Source of the DNA: Hyposmocoma kahamanoa
Taxonomy: Eukaryota > Arthropoda > Insecta > Lepidoptera > Cosmopterigidae
Assembly (NCBI RefSeq): GCF_003589595.1
Contig: NW_020654748.1
Span: 5,073,167-5,137,166, forward strand
Direction of reading: 5' to 3'
Length of the DNA: 64,000 nucleotides
Below the pieces are notes generated by a model. The model made no database searches. It was not told the origin of the DNA and saw only the letters and a program-made list of their open reading frames with translations. Below are positions 35,192 to 47,337 of the stretch, piece by piece. The translations under genes were made by a program, and so were the position numbers. Position 1 is the first letter of the stretch; every line of letters begins with the position of its first letter.

Positions 35192-38100
35192 CAGTGATTC
35201 CCAAAGTGGTCCAGGTGGACCCCCAGGGGTCCACGGGAGACTTGCTGGGGGTCTACGTAGGCGTGAACAAAAAATGGGGGTCCATAAGATGTTAATGGGG
35301 GTCCACGAAAAATTATCTGCTTTTGATAGTAAAGAGCAAAAATGTAAGCATAGTTTTATAAGGGCCTACCTACATTGTTTTAAGTACATAACTAAGCAGA
35401 TAATATTTTAATAAGGCAAGCGACTTTTACTTGTCCAAACTTGCGTATTCGATATTACGTACAATTTCGTGTACGTACATGTACAGACTTGCAAAGCGCT
35501 ATCCGCCCGACAATGCTTAATGCTTGTTCAGACATGAACTTGATCACCACTATAAATACTTGATGCCAAAGGCAAACTCATTCATTTGTTTCCGGAATTT
35601 CGAAAAAAAGGTTTGAGATAATTTATATCAGTGTTTGTTAGTGCCGGAGAAAAGTAAGTAAATACCTTTTTTTTTGTTATAGTACTTATGTATTTTGTTT
35701 ACGTGTACTAGTCGGTTGATCACAACTGCTTGTATAGATAGGTAACTTAGGAACTTACAGATATTTTAATTGTCCTCTTTCGATTTGAAGACAAACACAG
35801 CACGTTTTATTCAATTGTTTTTTCGCGAGAGAAGCACTGCCTCTCTAAAAAGGCCGAATAAGCAATAGCAATTAATTTTTCAATTTTTCTTGCAAATAAC
35901 TACTAATTTTATAAAACAGTATAAAAAAGTCACGTTTTAACAATGAAGGCGCAGACAAAAAATACGCAAATACATCATTGATTTGATGAAATGTTAGTTA
36001 TCGTTTTTATGGACAATTTTGGGATTTCGACTTTTATTTTTTCCCACACAAATATGATCAGTATTCGATACTGAGTACACCCATTTTTATTTGTACTATT
36101 AAAAATTAGTGGTAATTTAGGTACTTTAAAATTGATACCGTTTTGTGAAAAGTCCGTATTTGTCTTAGCGGTTATTAGTTGGCCCCTTAACAAGCCGTAA
36201 TTCTATTTCTGCGTGCTGACAAAGACTGCGGTGTGATACCTATATTCAGAAAAAAACTTGGTTACTAAAACATTCTTTTTTACAGGTAAGGTAACTGACA
36301 CGAAACATGGCTACAACAAAGAAAAAATGTCGACAATATAGTGTCGATTATTTGAAATATGGTTTTGTTCCATCAGAGGCAGACAAACAATTGCCCATGT
36401 GCCTATTATGCAACAAAGTTTTGAGCAATGACTCTATGAAACCATCAAAGCTCGAAGATCATCTAAAAAGGTGTCATACTGACAAAATAGGTAAAGATTT
36501 AAAATATTTTCAAACATTGAAGGAAAAATATGAAAAGAGACCCACCATGCACAGTATGTTCGCTTCAACATCTCAAAGTAACGATGACGGCTTGCGGGCA
36601 TCTTACAATATCTCATTACTTATAGCAAAATCTGGAAAACCGCACACTATCGGAGAACAATTAATTTTACCCGCTGTTGAAGAGGTTTTAAAAACTGTTT
36701 TGCACAAATCTCCATTTGACGTACTAAAACGAATTCCATTAAGTAACAATACTGTTCAAAGACGCATTGATGAAATGAGCTCTGATATCGAAAGTTTTTT
36801 GTGCGATCTGCAAAAAACTCATTTTTCTATACAACTGGACGAGTCAACGTTACCCGGTAATGAAGCATTATTATTGGCATATGTCCGATTTATTATGGAG
36901 GAAGAAATTCACGAAGAATTGCTATTTGCCAGAACTTTAGAGACTGACACTAAAGGCGAATCAATATTTAATGTTCTGAGTAATTTTTTTACGGAAAAAT
37001 CGATTCCATTTACAAACATTATTTCAGTGGCAACAGACGGAGCTCCTGCAATGGTCGGGCGATATCGTGGGTTTATAACTCATCTCAAAAGAATTATACC
37101 AGGACTTACAGCTATTCATTGCGTAATCCACCGACAACATCTTGTGGCAAAACATTTAAGTGACAGGTTGAACCGATCTCTTCATTTTGTAATAAAAGCT
37201 GTCAACAAAATCAGAAGCAATGCATTGAATACGCGTTTATTTGCTCAATTGTGCGATGAAAATGATGAAGACTTCCAACGACTGCTCTTACATACTGAAG
37301 TACGCTGGTTGTCGAAAGGCGCATGCTTAACGAGATTTTACTCTGTTTTCGATTCCGTATTAGAGTTCCTAGAAAGTAGAGATCCAGATTTAAAAGAAAA
37401 CTTGATCAAATTCAAAGCAGACATTGCGTATTTGACAGATTTGTTTAAAAAATTTAATGATATCAACTTGTAGTTACAAGGGGACAGCCTGAATTTAATA
37501 AAAACAAAGGGGATAATTTCGGCTTTTCTTGGGAAATTGAAATTTATGAAGCAAAACATTAGTCGGCGCGAATTCTCTCAATTTCCAAACTTGTCGCAGG
37601 TAGAATGTATTGATGAGGATATCCATACCTACAGTCAACATTTAAGTGCCCTGCATGATGACTTTAAAACCAGGTTTGAAGATATGCTGACGATGGACAT
37701 ACCACCATGGATCATAAATCCATTTGAATTTGATGAAACGGAAGTGGCCAATGTTGTATTACAAGAGGAGCTGCTCGAGATAAGCACCAATGAGGAGCTG
37801 AAGGTGAAATTTAGAAAAGGCTACCAAACATTTTGGCTGTAAGCAGAAATACCCGAAAAATATCCTGGACTGTGGGAAATCGCAAAGAAATTTTTAATAG
37901 CTTTTCCCTCGTCATACCTTGTCGAAAGGAGTTTTAGTGCCGTTACAAACCTCTTAACAAAAAAAAGGAGCAAATTAAACATCACAGAGCGGGGGGATTT
38001 GCGATTATTGCTCACAAAAATAAAGCCAAACATTGATCGTTTGCTGACACTTCGTCAAATACATCCTTCCCATTAATTAAAATTATAACCTGAACCTATA

Positions 38101-38336
38101 TTACCTTATTATTTTTTTCTTGTAATTCTATTCTTTTAATAAATAAAATGTTATAAAATGTACCATTTTTCGTTTTTATTTCACCTATCGGAATATAGGG
38201 ACAGAACTCAAAAACGACACAATTTTTATTTTTTGGCGTCTTTAAGAATGTGGTAGAAATGTAGCAGCAGGGGGTCCACCGACACCAGTAAAATTTTGAA
38301 AGTGGTCCACGAGAAAAATAAGTTTGGGAACTACTG
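35192..38336 (+). mobile_element. hAT DNA transposon with 8-bp target duplication
   Basis: A 3,145-bp element. Its ends are inverted: the left begins CAGTGATTCCCAAA and the right end, read on the other strand, begins CAGTAGTTCCCAAA. It is flanked by an exact 8-bp direct repeat, gtatagac (35184-35191 and 38337-38344), the hallmark of hAT insertion. Inside are a likely 5' leader intron (donor GTAAGT at 35654, acceptor ending at 36285), a BED-finger transposase frame and an AATAAA at 38139. It lies in the intron between kinase exons 2 and 3, in the same orientation as the gene. The intact duplication and open frame suggest a fairly recent insertion. Confidence 0.92.
36307..38076 (+). pseudogene. 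hAT transposase of the ZBED5/SCAND3-like type, two in-frame stops
   Basis: One frame runs 590 codons from ATG at 36307 to TAA at 38074-38076, broken only by TAG at 37471-37473 and TAA at 37840-37842. It has a BED-type zinc finger near residues 32-57 (C32, C35, H52, H57). The hAT catalytic features follow: Asp178 in QLDEST, Asp244 in VATDGAPAM, the C-x2-H motif at 272-275, and Glu331 in EVRWLSKG. The C-terminal dimerisation part (SSYLVERSFSAVTNLLTKKR) lies after the second stop. Both stops could derive from Gln codons by single C-to-T changes, since the family has Gln-rich sense there. The transposase would bind the terminal repeats and excise the element. This copy looks recently dead unless the stops are read through. 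Confidence 0.9.
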
Positions 38337-38344
38337 GTATAGAC
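38337..38344. repeat. Right target-site duplication of the hAT element
   Basis: gtatagac, identical to 35184-35191 immediately before the left end of the element. Confidence 0.92.
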
Positions 38345-38628
38345 AGTTAGACCGCTCGCGCTCTCACGCCGCACCGCGAGGTTGAAGTGACCGACCAGCG
38401 GCGAATCCGAACAGGCCGCCACGCACTGTTATGCTCAGGCCACACAGAGGTGGCCGCGGGAGCGTTCCGGGGGCGGGAATTTTTGTTATGTGCGAGTTCA
38501 TATGAACCCTGCTACACTAAAACGCGCGGTGGACGCCTCTGTACGGCCAGAGCATTAAGGCCCTCTTCCCACGGCAAACGGACACAAGCAATGGGAAGCG
38601 GCCCTTATATTATTATAACCGGTATAGC
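38345..38628. other. GC-rich segment beside the hAT element
   Basis: CpG-containing, with a small inverted pair AAGGCCCTCTTCCCA / TGGGAAGCGGCCCTT at 38554-38610. 35070-35183, on the other side of the hAT insertion, is similarly GC-rich, so the hAT probably landed in an older GC-rich repeat. Confidence 0.4.
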
Positions 38629-38649
38629 ACACACACACACACACACATA
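38629..38649. repeat. (CA)n microsatellite
   Basis: Ten CA units after 'ggtatag'. Confidence 0.9.
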
Positions 38650-41600
38650 GCCAATATAGCCAATACTGAATCTAGCTTTCAAATATTATAATATTTTTTT
38701 ATTCTCAAAAGCAGCGTTTTTGTAATAATTGTCGCCGATTGTTCTTATTACTGAGTACAATAAAAAAAACCAATGAGCTTACTTTTCATACTTTAATTTT
38801 TTAATATATACACTGTTTTTTAATATATGCACTATTTGTAATTTTATAATTCAATAATTACATATTTAATTACCTAACATTATAACGAATGCAAGAATTT
38901 ACTACATATCATTAACAACAATACAACAGGTAAATCAAAATAATCACAACAAGTAGTTGACATAACTGTGCTAATCGAGTACACTTATAAATGCTTAGAA
39001 GGTTTCCATAGTCTAAGTATAAATGTCATATTTTATGTAGCCGCTGGCGTAGCACAAATGATACTCGCGCAGCCATATAAAAAAAAGAAAGAAAGCGAAC
39101 GCCGTGCTGTGATTGGCCGCGAACCGCGGTCACGTTATCGTGAAACCGAAGACTATTGACCGCTTCCGAATAATGATATCTAGTTTTCGTAAACTTGATG
39201 AAATTTAACATATCTTAGAATACCACCTATTTTCTTGCTACCTTTTTTCAAGTTAACTTCATCGAGTTACAAATTCAGCTACGCCTAAAAACGTGCTTCT
39301 CAGAATAACCAGTTGCGGTGACGCACGGAAGTTGCTTTTTCGATATTGTGACAATAGGTAATTTTAGAATCTGGTGCGTTTCGCAATGTTTAATTCTAAT
39401 TCAAACAGTCAGACTTCCTTCTAATGAAATAGGGTGGCTTTCGCTAATAGATTTTCGATAATGATGGGGTACAGCTTATGCGTTCTTGTATGACAAAATT
39501 CCTTGGTGACCCGTTTAGATCTTGCAGGTTGTAATATTGTAAATGTTAGAATATGTACAAATGTTTATTTACAAAGAGTACCCCTAGAGTTTCCATTTCA
39601 TTCTTTTCAGGGTAATCTGCCTTATGAATGAGTATTTTAATGAATTTTTAACCGATTTCAAAAAACGAGGAGGTTCACAATTCGTCTGAATTGTTTTTAG
39701 TATGTATGTTACGCGATAACTCCGCCATTTGTGAACCAATTTTGATGATTCTTTTTTTGTTGAAAAGAAGGTACCTCAGACATGGGCCCATTTAAATTTA
39801 AACTAAGAGTGGCAAACTAGGGCATGAATGACTTTTGAGTTCGGTTTTTTAACCGGAAGTTAGGTTATGTTTACCTATGATATAAGAATATATTTCAGTT
39901 TGAATTTAAGGCGGTACCTAGACAGGTTCTGCACAGACAGGAACCCTTATACTTCCCCTTCAAGTCCCATTATATTTTTCCACATTAAAAAAAACATCGA
40001 AAAATGAAGATGTGAGCGTCTAGCGCACGTACAACTCAAAACAAAACCATTCGTGGTTTTTTTTTAATGGAAACGAAGGAAAACAGAGATTTGGATAGAA
40101 AATTAAAAAGTTTTGCCTATTTGTGTTTTTGTTACAACTGTATTTAAATATTTTGCGTAAAAGTAAACATTTTACGGAATTTAGCTCCATTGGGAGTCGA
40201 ATTGTTCTTTGAGAGTTGAAAATTTTTCACAAATAAACAGGTATTAACCTCATACAATTATTTCAAGATCCGGGCTTTATAATTATCGAACTATTTATAG
40301 TAATACGAGAAAAAATTTTTGAAATTCATTATTCGTGGGTTTAATTAGTATAGTTTTCAGCAGGATTTGAAGTGATAATTATCATTGTTAATCATCATGA
40401 TAATTGTTACGATAATAATGCTTGATAAGTATACATTAAAATAAATCTTATTTATAAAATTAATTGGAACAACAAAATGCTACCACTAGTAACTTCGTGC
40501 TATGCGCTTGTGTCTGAGACGTATCCAATCGTGTATGGTGTCAATCTCAAAAAAATCACAATCTAAATGGTTACGCAATAGATTTTTCTTCATGTTCATT
40601 TATTTTTCTCATTGTTTATCATTTTTAGTCAAAAATTAAAGAGACAAAACTCTGTATCGGCATAGATAATTATCACATTTATGTCGGATAATTATCATTA
40701 TCACAGAAAATAAATACCTTTATAAATTTTAAACCTGGTGTTCGGTACCGTAGACATTCCTCACTATACCAACCTACAAATTGTAATTCTATTAACAACA
40801 AACTATTCGGAACTACCAGCTAACTTCAAAGGTATCCCAATCAAGTGCATTTAGAACTAAATTAATTGATGGAATCAATGATATTAATTCAATATCAAGA
40901 GTTTTCAATCAAACTTCGCGAAACTAGTGATGGATAGACGTAGTACAAACTTTAACTGATGCTGGCTAGGGAATAGACGGAAAGGCAAAACAGCATAGGG
41001 TTGTTACTTCGGCTAAAGTCCGATTTGCAAAACTACGATAACACAAAGCGAGTACTTGGGAAGAGGACTGTTGAATGGATTTCGTTATTGTTCATAATTT
41101 GAAATTTTAGACAAAATTAGGAAGTGTTTTGAGCATGCTACCTCAATCAAGTAAGTATCTGGCTTTCCCATATTCCAACATAAATTAATTAATGTCCAAA
41201 TGACTTTAACTCGTAACAAAAGTCAGGTGAGAAACTAGAAGCTTGAAGGAAACGGACAAGCAAAATTCAATTAACCTGTTTTCTCTTCTCGTTTTCGCTT
41301 CACAAAACTTTTGAAGGCAAGTTCGTGTACTTGTGGAATGACTTAGAGGCAACCCTATTTATAAACCCACAATTGAAAGAGCTGAATGCGACTGCAAGTC
41401 CAAACTAACTCAGATTTTTAATTAAACTCGCATTTAGGTGCAGTCGGGAAGCAATTTATTTCGGTAGCAATTGAAATTTCTTTAATTCATTCGTAAGAGT
41501 TCCGTGAGTCGTTTTTGAGGGCATAAAAAATATGTACGACGTATTATGAAACTCCTGGCTTCGTAACATCAAATGAAGTTTTGCCAGTGGAGCCAAGCTA

Positions 41601-41790
41601 TCTGTTTCCCAAGAAACAAAAACTTAGTAGAGCGAAGTAACTTTCACGAGTTGGTAAAACAATCTAAGCAATAGAAACATAACACGCATAAAAAGAAAAA
41701 AGGCTCTGAAAATGTAATTATTCTACTTCATCATAATGCTTTACTTCCAACACCGAAAAGTGACAGTCAGACCATGTTTAAAAGCACTAG
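38650..41790 (+). other. Kinase intron 2, featureless part
   Basis: AT-rich. Only the family B copy at 39645 is recognised. Confidence 0.5.
39645..39856 (+). repeat. Dispersed family B, shortened copy
   Basis: 'ttttaaccgatttcaaaaaa' to 'gacttttgagttcggttttt'. Confidence 0.62.
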
Positions 41791-42062
41791 AGCTACTTGT
41801 CGGTGAGTTCATCCAGGGAAATTCTCATGTAAGTGACAATTGTCTTAATGAGAATAAAGTATTTTTGAATTCAAATACTGCCGCCTTACTATTTCTGCCG
41901 CCAAGCAGTAACGTGATATAATGTGAGTAAGAGCGCAATGGTAGTGCCCTCAGACTTTTACGATTTAAATCTCTGAATGGCACTGCAACTGCTATAGACA
42001 GGCGTGACGCTTACCACCAGGCGCACCGATTGTTCGTTCTGTCACTTGGTATCATGAAAAAA
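41791..42062 (+). repeat. Dispersed family A copy with an internal insertion and deletion
   Basis: Starts 'agctacttgtcggtgagttc' and ends 'cacttggtatcatgaaaaaa'. About 50 unrelated bases interrupt the first part, and the 'gcacatggg' middle is lost. Confidence 0.62.
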
Positions 42063-42127
42063 GATTTTGACAATATTCCATATAGATGATTTCATTCTAC
42101 GTAACATATGGATGGCATATAGCATAG

Positions 42128-42235
42128 TTTTCCAAAGTGGGCCTAGGGGCCTCGGAAGCAATTGTGGGGGCGTTGATACTATCCAGGGGACCTACCATAA
42201 CCTTTCCAAAAACAATCTTATTTCAATGTAAGCAT
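42128..42235. repeat. hAT-like terminal fragment
   Basis: 'tttccaaagtgggcctaggg' and 'gcctcggaagcaat' match 44697-44760 and recall hAT ends of the CAGnGnTTCCCAAA type. A mirrored 'taggcccccaggggga' occurs near 43066. No target duplication was identified. Confidence 0.45.
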
Positions 42236-43432
42236 AAAATAAGCTTATTGTAATATTACTCATTTTCGTACCCTGACAAACCTATCAACCAAGTAATGTA
42301 TTATTGCTAAAGTGACTGAAAGAACAAAAGATTTCCCAATATTGACTATTCCTTACGGAAAGTAGAAAAGAAATAACGCTTTATGACCTGTATAATGCCA
42401 TCTCCTTCTTTTTTGATGTTCCGAATCGTGTTATTGTAGTATAATGTTAAAGTACTTAATATTATTTACATTCAGAGAATTTTAACTGCCAAAAAAAGAA
42501 AAGTATGTAATAAAGAAATGTATTAAAATTACATTGTTTTCAATTCTTATTCCGCATTTTCATGAAGAAAAATAAATAAAACAAGCTGAGTCTTGATAGT
42601 CACGTTGTGAATTCGGAACCATAGTCTAGTATCAACTGTTAGTTTTGCCAAGGAGCATATAGATGGCGCTGTCTTAATTTTACGAAATAAACATTGCGTA
42701 TTTTTATTTTACAAGAAATATTTTATATTTCCTATGTGCTATTAAATAAAAAATAAACAAAATATTGAAGAGATAATATATGTCAATAAATAAGTCAACT
42801 TAACTTTTAAACATTACTTGTAACTATTTTACGTTTTAAAACATTACGTTTAACTTTACGTCTAACTATTTTAAGATTACTAAATTTGACATAAGAGCAA
42901 TATTACTTTAATGTCAAAGTCGCGTCTTAATACGAACTGAGTGAATAAATAGTCACAAAGCTGCTAATAAAACATCATAGTTTTAACATTACAAATAAGC
43001 TTTAAGCGCGTTATGGTACGAAAAGTCAATGTACGGTTAAAGTAATGTTGTTTTAAGAGGTTGTGGTAGGCCCCCAGGGGGAGCATTTGAAAAAAAAACT
43101 GAATTATCTATATAAACTACACGCTTAAATATAATTTTTTTCTTTTGATTTTTTTTGTTAACTTAATAAAAAAAAACGTTTTCAATTATTTTTTATTGTG
43201 GGTGGTGGTGGTTGTGGGCGGTCAACCAAAAAGTTTGGAAACCTATGGCATATTACTTTGTGCTATAGTATACTTACTATTATTATCGCGGCCTAGAACT
43301 TACACAAGTAGCCGCCATCCATGCTAAATCTATGGCCGCCATCCATTGACCTATTTGATAATTAAAAAAAAATTCCTTTATAAGTAAATTATTTAACTAT
43401 AAAAAAAATCTAAGTTCCTATAATACTTCTCA

Positions 43433-43586
43433 GAGACGTTTTCCAGAACTCTACTCAATGTTCAGCCAGGACTTGAGTATGATTTCAAGCACTGGAAATA
43501 CGTCTCTAGTGGCAAATGATTTCTAGTGCTTTAAATCATACTCAAGTCCTGACTTGAGCATTGAGTCGATTTCTAGAATACGACTC
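43433..43586. repeat. Foldback element, copy 2
   Basis: Shares 'ttccagaactctactcaatg', 'gagtatgatttcaagcactg' and 'tctagaatacgactc' with the copy at 20703. It is 154 bp, with a deletion in the centre. Confidence 0.75.
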
Positions 43587-43975
43587 TCTGTGTATTCTAT
43601 TGCTATCTAATTTAAATGATCTGTGTATATTAATTTGTCGAAATTTTTAATATAGTTTGTTTGTTATTTTGAGATTGCCGACAATACTTATAATTCTTGT
43701 GTTTAGAATGTAGAACACCCAAGTTCCAATAACGTAAATATGTGTTGTGAACACAGTGTTAATATTTCTAATAAGTAAAAAGCTGAATTATGCGTAGGAT
43801 ACGTTTGCCATCGCGTGGTAAAAGGACTTGCGAATCTGTATGAGGTGCTTGCTGAATGATGCCCAGGGTGCGCCAGTGTACAATTTGTACATCATTACGG
43901 GAAGGCTCCTTTCGTGCATCCCAGTAGGTATATATAGGTAGTGTTATTAATTTGCGCCTTTGTCTTCTGTTTCAG

Positions 43976-44056
43976 GAATTAGAAGAAATATTAACAGATG
44001 TTACATCAGCGGTCAGCGAGGCCATTTGCACTGGCGGGGAAATCATTACAGATAAG
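43976..44056 (+). CDS. FES/FER-like tyrosine kinase, F-BAR exon 3 of window
   Basis: 27 codons, phase 0-0, acceptor 'tcttctgtttcag' and donor GTATTT. It encodes ELEEILTDVTSAVSEAI then CTGGEIITDK, a helical segment that continues the Leu-Pro-x-x-Leu-x-x-Leu helix of the previous exon. In FES/FER this part carries the last long F-BAR helix. The exon is short and would be missed without the neighbouring exons. The call rests on splice sites, frame and continuity of sense with exons 2 and 4. Confidence 0.6.
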
Positions 44057-44654
44057 GTATTTTACAATACAATAAAACACAATACAAAAACGCCCAAAGA
44101 AACTACACAGACAAAGGAACAGAAGCACTAAAACAAGGTACAAAAGTAAGTTGCTATAAGACGTACTTTTGTTCTTGCACTTAGGACCGTTAGTCGAAGT
44201 TGGTTATATAAGTCCAGTGTACAGGAGACACCACACTTATCCACACAAAAGCATATTGAAACAGTAACGAAAAGCTATAAGCCTGTGCGCTTTTCGTTTC
44301 CGTTCGACTGCCGCCGTGCTGACGTGACACGCACTTTGTCTTTTTAGCTCTTAAATCTATATATAAACTTAACGCTTTTTATTGACCAGCTCAAGCCAAT
44401 TCTACGTTTGTAATGTGGTGCTTCCCTAAGGTGATACAAGTCGTTAACGCCCTTAATGGCCATAGCAAAAGTATGTTTAACGACACCTGTTTACACTGGT
44501 AGTGTATAAGGTCGTCGCGTAATTGTTGTTTGTGCCTATTTTACATTCACTTATACGTTTGGAAGATAAACTTTACACTAGGGAGTCGTAGAGGTAGATA
44601 ATTTACTTTTACCTTAACAGAAATTCAAGCAATTTAAGATTACTTTTAGAGCAT

Positions 44655-44790
44655 AGTTTCCCAAAATGTTTAATAGTTTCCCAGTGAGCGCTGAAGAGAC
44701 CTAGGGGCCGGTAGGGGTCTCGGAAGCAATAGAGGGGTTTATGCTGTCCAAAAAAACCTGAGTTATCTATATGATGTTATGTTTTTTCAA
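44655..44790. repeat. hAT-like terminal fragment
   Basis: 'tagtttcccaaaatg', 'ggggtctcggaagcaataga' and 'cctgagttatctatatga' are shared with 42131-42190 and 43085-43120. Confidence 0.45.
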
Positions 44791-44894
44791 TATAGTGCTC
44801 ATAATAATATATAATGAGCATATATAAAAAATAATAAGTTTATAAATGTATTACTAAATAATTATAACTTATTATTTTAAAAAAACAACCTCAA

Positions 44895-44998
44895 ACGTTT
44901 GCTTATCGGCTTTTCTATTGGAATTACATCTATTTACCAAGTTTTATTCAGATCGCTTAATGGAAAGTGCGCGAAACCAGATTCATCCCCTAGTTTAC
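44895..44998 (-). repeat. Dispersed family B fragment
   Basis: 'attacatctatttaccaagt' and 'aaagtgcgcgaaaccagatt' match the reverse complement of the family B right half. Confidence 0.5.
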
Positions 44999-45187
44999 CT
45001 CAAGCAAGCAAGCAGCACCGGACAGGTCGTTGTGACATTCTTTACGGGAGGCCTATATACAGCAGTGGACGTCTTACCTTGTAAAATAACTCCTCAATAA
45101 ATATCTCGTGCATCTAATCCGGCATTATTAATTTATGTACGGCATACGTAGATGTATGAAAAAATGATGGTATAATATCCGCCATAT

Positions 45188-45495
45188 TGGTGAACCCGAC
45201 GTGGTCAAACAATTACGCAAAAAAAAACTAAAATGAAATGATGTCGGAGTACGAAGATACTATGGACGAAAAAATCATCTTCAGAATCAATTCGCTCCAC
45301 CGTAGACCGGGTAGCTATGTGACTGCCACCGTTCTGGGCGGACGACAACATCCAGGTGGGGTTTGCCCAAGTCGAATCGCAGTTTGCAATTTACTGAAGA
45401 CTGATGAAATGACAAAATATTTTCAAGTGATTCGCGAACTAAACCCCAGAATCGCACAGGAAGTACGATATATCATTACGAAGCCTACAACCTAA
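45188..45495 (+). mobile_element. Ty3/Gypsy-type LTR retrotransposon: primer-binding site and broken gag start
   Basis: 'tggtgaacccgacgtgg' at 45188-45204 looks like a tRNA primer-binding site just after an LTR end. About 35 bp later an ATG opens an 85-codon frame. Its end (DEMTKYFQVIRELNPRIAQE, then VRYIITKP) matches the N-terminal gag of insect Gypsy-type elements. The conserved middle motif (AQVESQF type) is present but in another frame, so two compensating indels have occurred. No further gag, protease, RT or integrase follows before 45500, so this is a truncated relic. Confidence 0.6.
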
Positions 45496-46084
45496 GCCAT
45501 TTATGTATGGCATAACACCCACCATATGAAATATTCATAGTACAAGGAATTACCTAGTTTGAGACCAGGCAATAGGTGTCGTTGTATGACAATCAATACA
45601 AATTTCTTTTACAAATAACATGTTAAAGAATCTTACACGAAATTATCAGTAAACGTAAACGTATACACAAACTTAGTATTCCATGAATCAATAACGTCAA
45701 AACAAAAACATTTCCATCTGTACCTTCAAAATAGATACGAATAGTACGTGCTACTTTGCTTTATTTGTTCGAAGGAGCAAACTTCCCAAATAAACTTGGT
45801 CATGTGATATAGTCGCATCTAACTTTGACCGCAGACCGGGACAAAAGTTGGGAAATGAAATGTACATAATCTCTAAGTTTGTTGTACTTTGCGAAAACGT
45901 ATTTCTGGGGTATACTTCCTATCTTATATGTCCTATATCTTCCATCTTGAATGTAAATTTATGAGGATTGTGATTCATTGCTAGGTCACAATTTGTAGGA
46001 ACGAAGGAGACTAGCGTCTCCCAACTACGCGTTCAATGAACAGTGGTGATATTCTAAACATTAGATTACTTATTTCATTCTTCT

Positions 46085-46350
46085 TCGTCTTCCTGTCCTT
46101 ATCCCACTCTAGGTGGCCTCAGCACAACATGTATTTTTCTTCCACTCTAACTGTAACAGCCGTCATTTCCATACCTTTCTTATTCATATCATCTTTCACA
46201 CAATCCATCCATATTTTCTTTGGCCTTCCTCTTCCCTTATATCCCTCCACATCCATACCTTCTTCTCGTCATATGACATTCTTCCCTCTGCATGACATGT
46301 GCATACCACCCTAACCTAATACTCCTCATCTTTTCCGTTAATGACGCCAC
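46085..46350 (-). mobile_element. RTE-type LINE tail fragment
   Basis: Minus-strand translation reads GRGRPKKIWMDCVKDDMNKK, a recognisable C-terminal tail of RTE-like ORFs. The RT core is absent. Confidence 0.6.
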
Positions 46351-46496
46351 TTTCAAACTTCCCCTGACGCACTCATAAAATTTTTACTTATCACATTATA
46401 TATTATTAATAACTATATGCACTGAATACAGATAAGTATGGAGTAATGTTATTATGATATATAGATATACAAGACAATGTGCAAGAGAGTGAAAGG

Positions 46497-46718
46497 AGAC
46501 GACCTCCATGGTCGAGTGTATTGCACGCCGGTTTCATGGTGTCGCCATCTCCGAAGTCCCGGGTTCGATCCCCGGCCGGATCAATATAGAAAACTTTTCT
46601 ATGTTGTCTCGGGTCTGGGTGTTTACGGTACCATGGTTATTTTCGATTTCCATAACACAAGTGCTTTAGCTACTTACTTTCCGATCAGAGCAACATATGT
46701 GGTATTGTCTAATATAAA
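46497..46718 (+). mobile_element. tRNA-derived SINE, family S1 (best preserved)
   Basis: The head 'gacgacctccatggtcgagt' holds the A-box region. The B box 'gggttcgatcc' is at 46561-46571, followed by 'ccggccgg' and a body ending 'gtggtattgtctaatataaa'. A head transcribed by RNA polymerase III and copied by a partner LINE is the usual mode. It is not a true tRNA gene: there is no cloverleaf with a paired acceptor stem. Confidence 0.82.
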
Positions 46719-47038
46719 ATAACTAACAAAAAAGATACATCAACTATCAGTCTGTCCATAACACTAAATTAGAATTGATAATAAATTTGTTTGGGTAACC
46801 CATCACAAACTCGAATTTTGTTTTCCGAAATAACGTTTGTTCGAATTTTCATTACACCGAAAACCGAATTATAACGAAACCGTTGTTCTTTCAGAATATG
46901 TTGGATGTTTATCGCAAAGACACGATTAGATTCGGTTAAGTTAGGTTTAAAAGAAAATACATTGTCCTCTCAAAGTTACTTTCGAGGTTATGAAAATTCG
47001 AGCAAACGTTATTTCTGGAAAATGTTCTTTCGGACTAT

Positions 47039-47040
<2 letters not shown>

Positions 47041-47080
<40 letters not shown>
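47041..47080. repeat. (TA)n microsatellite
   Basis: More than 15 consecutive TA units, followed by 'gtatatatttatatttat'. Confidence 0.95.
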
Positions 47081-47089
47081 TTATATTTA

Positions 47090-47267
47090 TAAAGAAGTCG
47101 TGCATCTGATGGTAGGCTGCACGCCTATCCATAACAGTTGTACTGCCACTCAGAGTTTTAAATAGTAAAGATCTGAGAGGCACTGCCACTGCGCCCGTCA
47201 CCCTGAGACATAAATTGACATGTCCCATGTACCTGTAATTTCACCAGCACCCTTACCCTTCAAAACC
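47090..47267 (-). repeat. Dispersed family A, 3' part
   Basis: 'aagtcgtgcatctgatggta' to 'acccttacccttcaaaaccg'; ends 70 bp before kinase exon 4. Confidence 0.68.
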
Positions 47268-47337
47268 GTGCATCTACATACGTTAACGGTTCCTAAGAAT
47301 TTGATTCTTATATTACAACAAATATCTCCACCAACAG

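Noticed and set aside
38350..38620. CpG-island promoter
   Set aside because: Insects rarely use CpG islands, and the GC-rich flanks continue on the other side of the hAT, so an older repeat is likelier.
46540..46580. tRNA-like B box as a real tRNA gene
   Set aside because: No pairing acceptor stem or anticodon loop; the same body recurs at 1.4 and 15.7 kb, so it is a SINE.
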